This document shows, piece by piece, positions 36,384-36,497 of a stretch of DNA of 36,497 bases (positions within the stretch are counted from its first letter, which is position 1; every line of letters starts with the position of its first letter). The notes below the pieces were generated by a model, which had not been told where the DNA came from, searched no databases, and saw nothing but the letters and a program-made list of their open reading frames with translations. Origin of the DNA: Corynebacterium sp. (lineage in GTDB: Bacteria > Actinomycetota > Actinomycetes > Mycobacteriales > Mycobacteriaceae); assembly GCF_030532965.1 (NCBI RefSeq), contig NZ_JAUNKC010000034.1, positions 1 through 36,497 on the forward strand. The letters are read 5' to 3'. The position numbers and the translations under genes are program-made.

Positions 36384-36445
36384 TTCAATTAGTTCAATAT
36401 CGCAGCGTTATTCAATTAGTTCAATTTCTGGGTGTTGTTCAATTA
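36384..36445. repeat. 27-bp-period tandem repeat in front of the AAA ATPase pseudogene
   Basis: TTCAATTAGTTCAAT begins at 36384 and again at 36411. A third, partial copy TTCAATTA begins at 36438. The step is exactly 27 bases both times. Each unit itself contains TTCAAT twice. AT-rich, against a GC-rich background. Confidence 0.85.
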
Positions 36446-36497
36446 TAGCGGTCTCATTTCAAAAGCTTAGGTTGTTTGGGTGTGTTGGTGGTGGGGT

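Noticed and set aside
36384..36445. Plasmid replication iterons
   Set aside because: AT-rich direct repeats resemble iterons, but no replication initiator or partition gene is present and the neighbouring ATPase is not a Rep protein.

Overview
The window looks like a piece of a Corynebacterium (or very close actinobacterial) chromosome. The main reasons are a monomeric NADP isocitrate dehydrogenase, a C50-carotenoid cluster in the crtB-crtI-crtYe-crtYf-crtEb order known from C. glutamicum, GTG starts and high-GC codon use. No tRNA, rRNA, CRISPR array, transposase or phage gene was seen. All assignments come from reading motifs by eye; no database search was possible.

Layout. 0.1-3.0 kb: an Imm22-like immunity protein, an MFS exporter and an AAA/DUF4143 ATPase preceded by a 23-bp tandem repeat. 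3.4-5.7 kb: icd with its terminator. 5.7-6.1 kb: a repeat-rich spacer. 6.1-9.7 kb: a same-strand array of seven small paralogous genes of two kinds, a SUKH (SMI1/KNR4)-like domain and a helical acidic domain. An intact fusion of the two domains sits alone at 21.5 kb. 9.7-10.7 kb: a TfoX-N-like protein and an FMN reductase. 11.0-17.7 kb: a sensor kinase, an OmpR-type regulator, an organophosphate (UhpT/PgtP-like) antiporter and a complete AfuABC/FbpABC-type ABC importer, probably a phosphorylated-sugar sensing and uptake island. 17.7-21.3 kb: an unknown protein and a PEP-synthase/rifampicin-phosphotransferase-like enzyme. 22.7-28.5 kb: the carotenoid cluster (GT2, crtB, crtI, crtYe, crtYf, crtEb, with crtE convergent). 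28.7-32.3 kb: an ABC-2 exporter with a NarL-type two-component system. 32.8-36.4 kb: a minus-strand block of DUF4261, a broken unknown gene, a SUKH immunity protein and a multiply broken AAA ATPase.

How the genes work together. The carotenoid genes form a full route from GGPP through phytoene and lycopene to decaprenoxanthin, with a glycosyltransferase that probably glucosylates it. The kinase/regulator pair is overlapping and lies directly before the antiporter gene. A regulator-type direct repeat lies in front of that gene. The immunity-like genes (Imm22, SUKH, DUF4261) have no toxin beside them in this window.

The least explained signals are three. A 12-bp motif GCTTTTCGACGC is scattered through the intergenic spaces, twice inside terminator-like hairpins and once as a perfect inverted pair. 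A 60-bp element bounded by ACTCGAC and GTCGAG occurs three times with exactly the same length. Two tandem two-domain loci are each cut by an in-frame TAG at the domain junction, where a third copy is fused.
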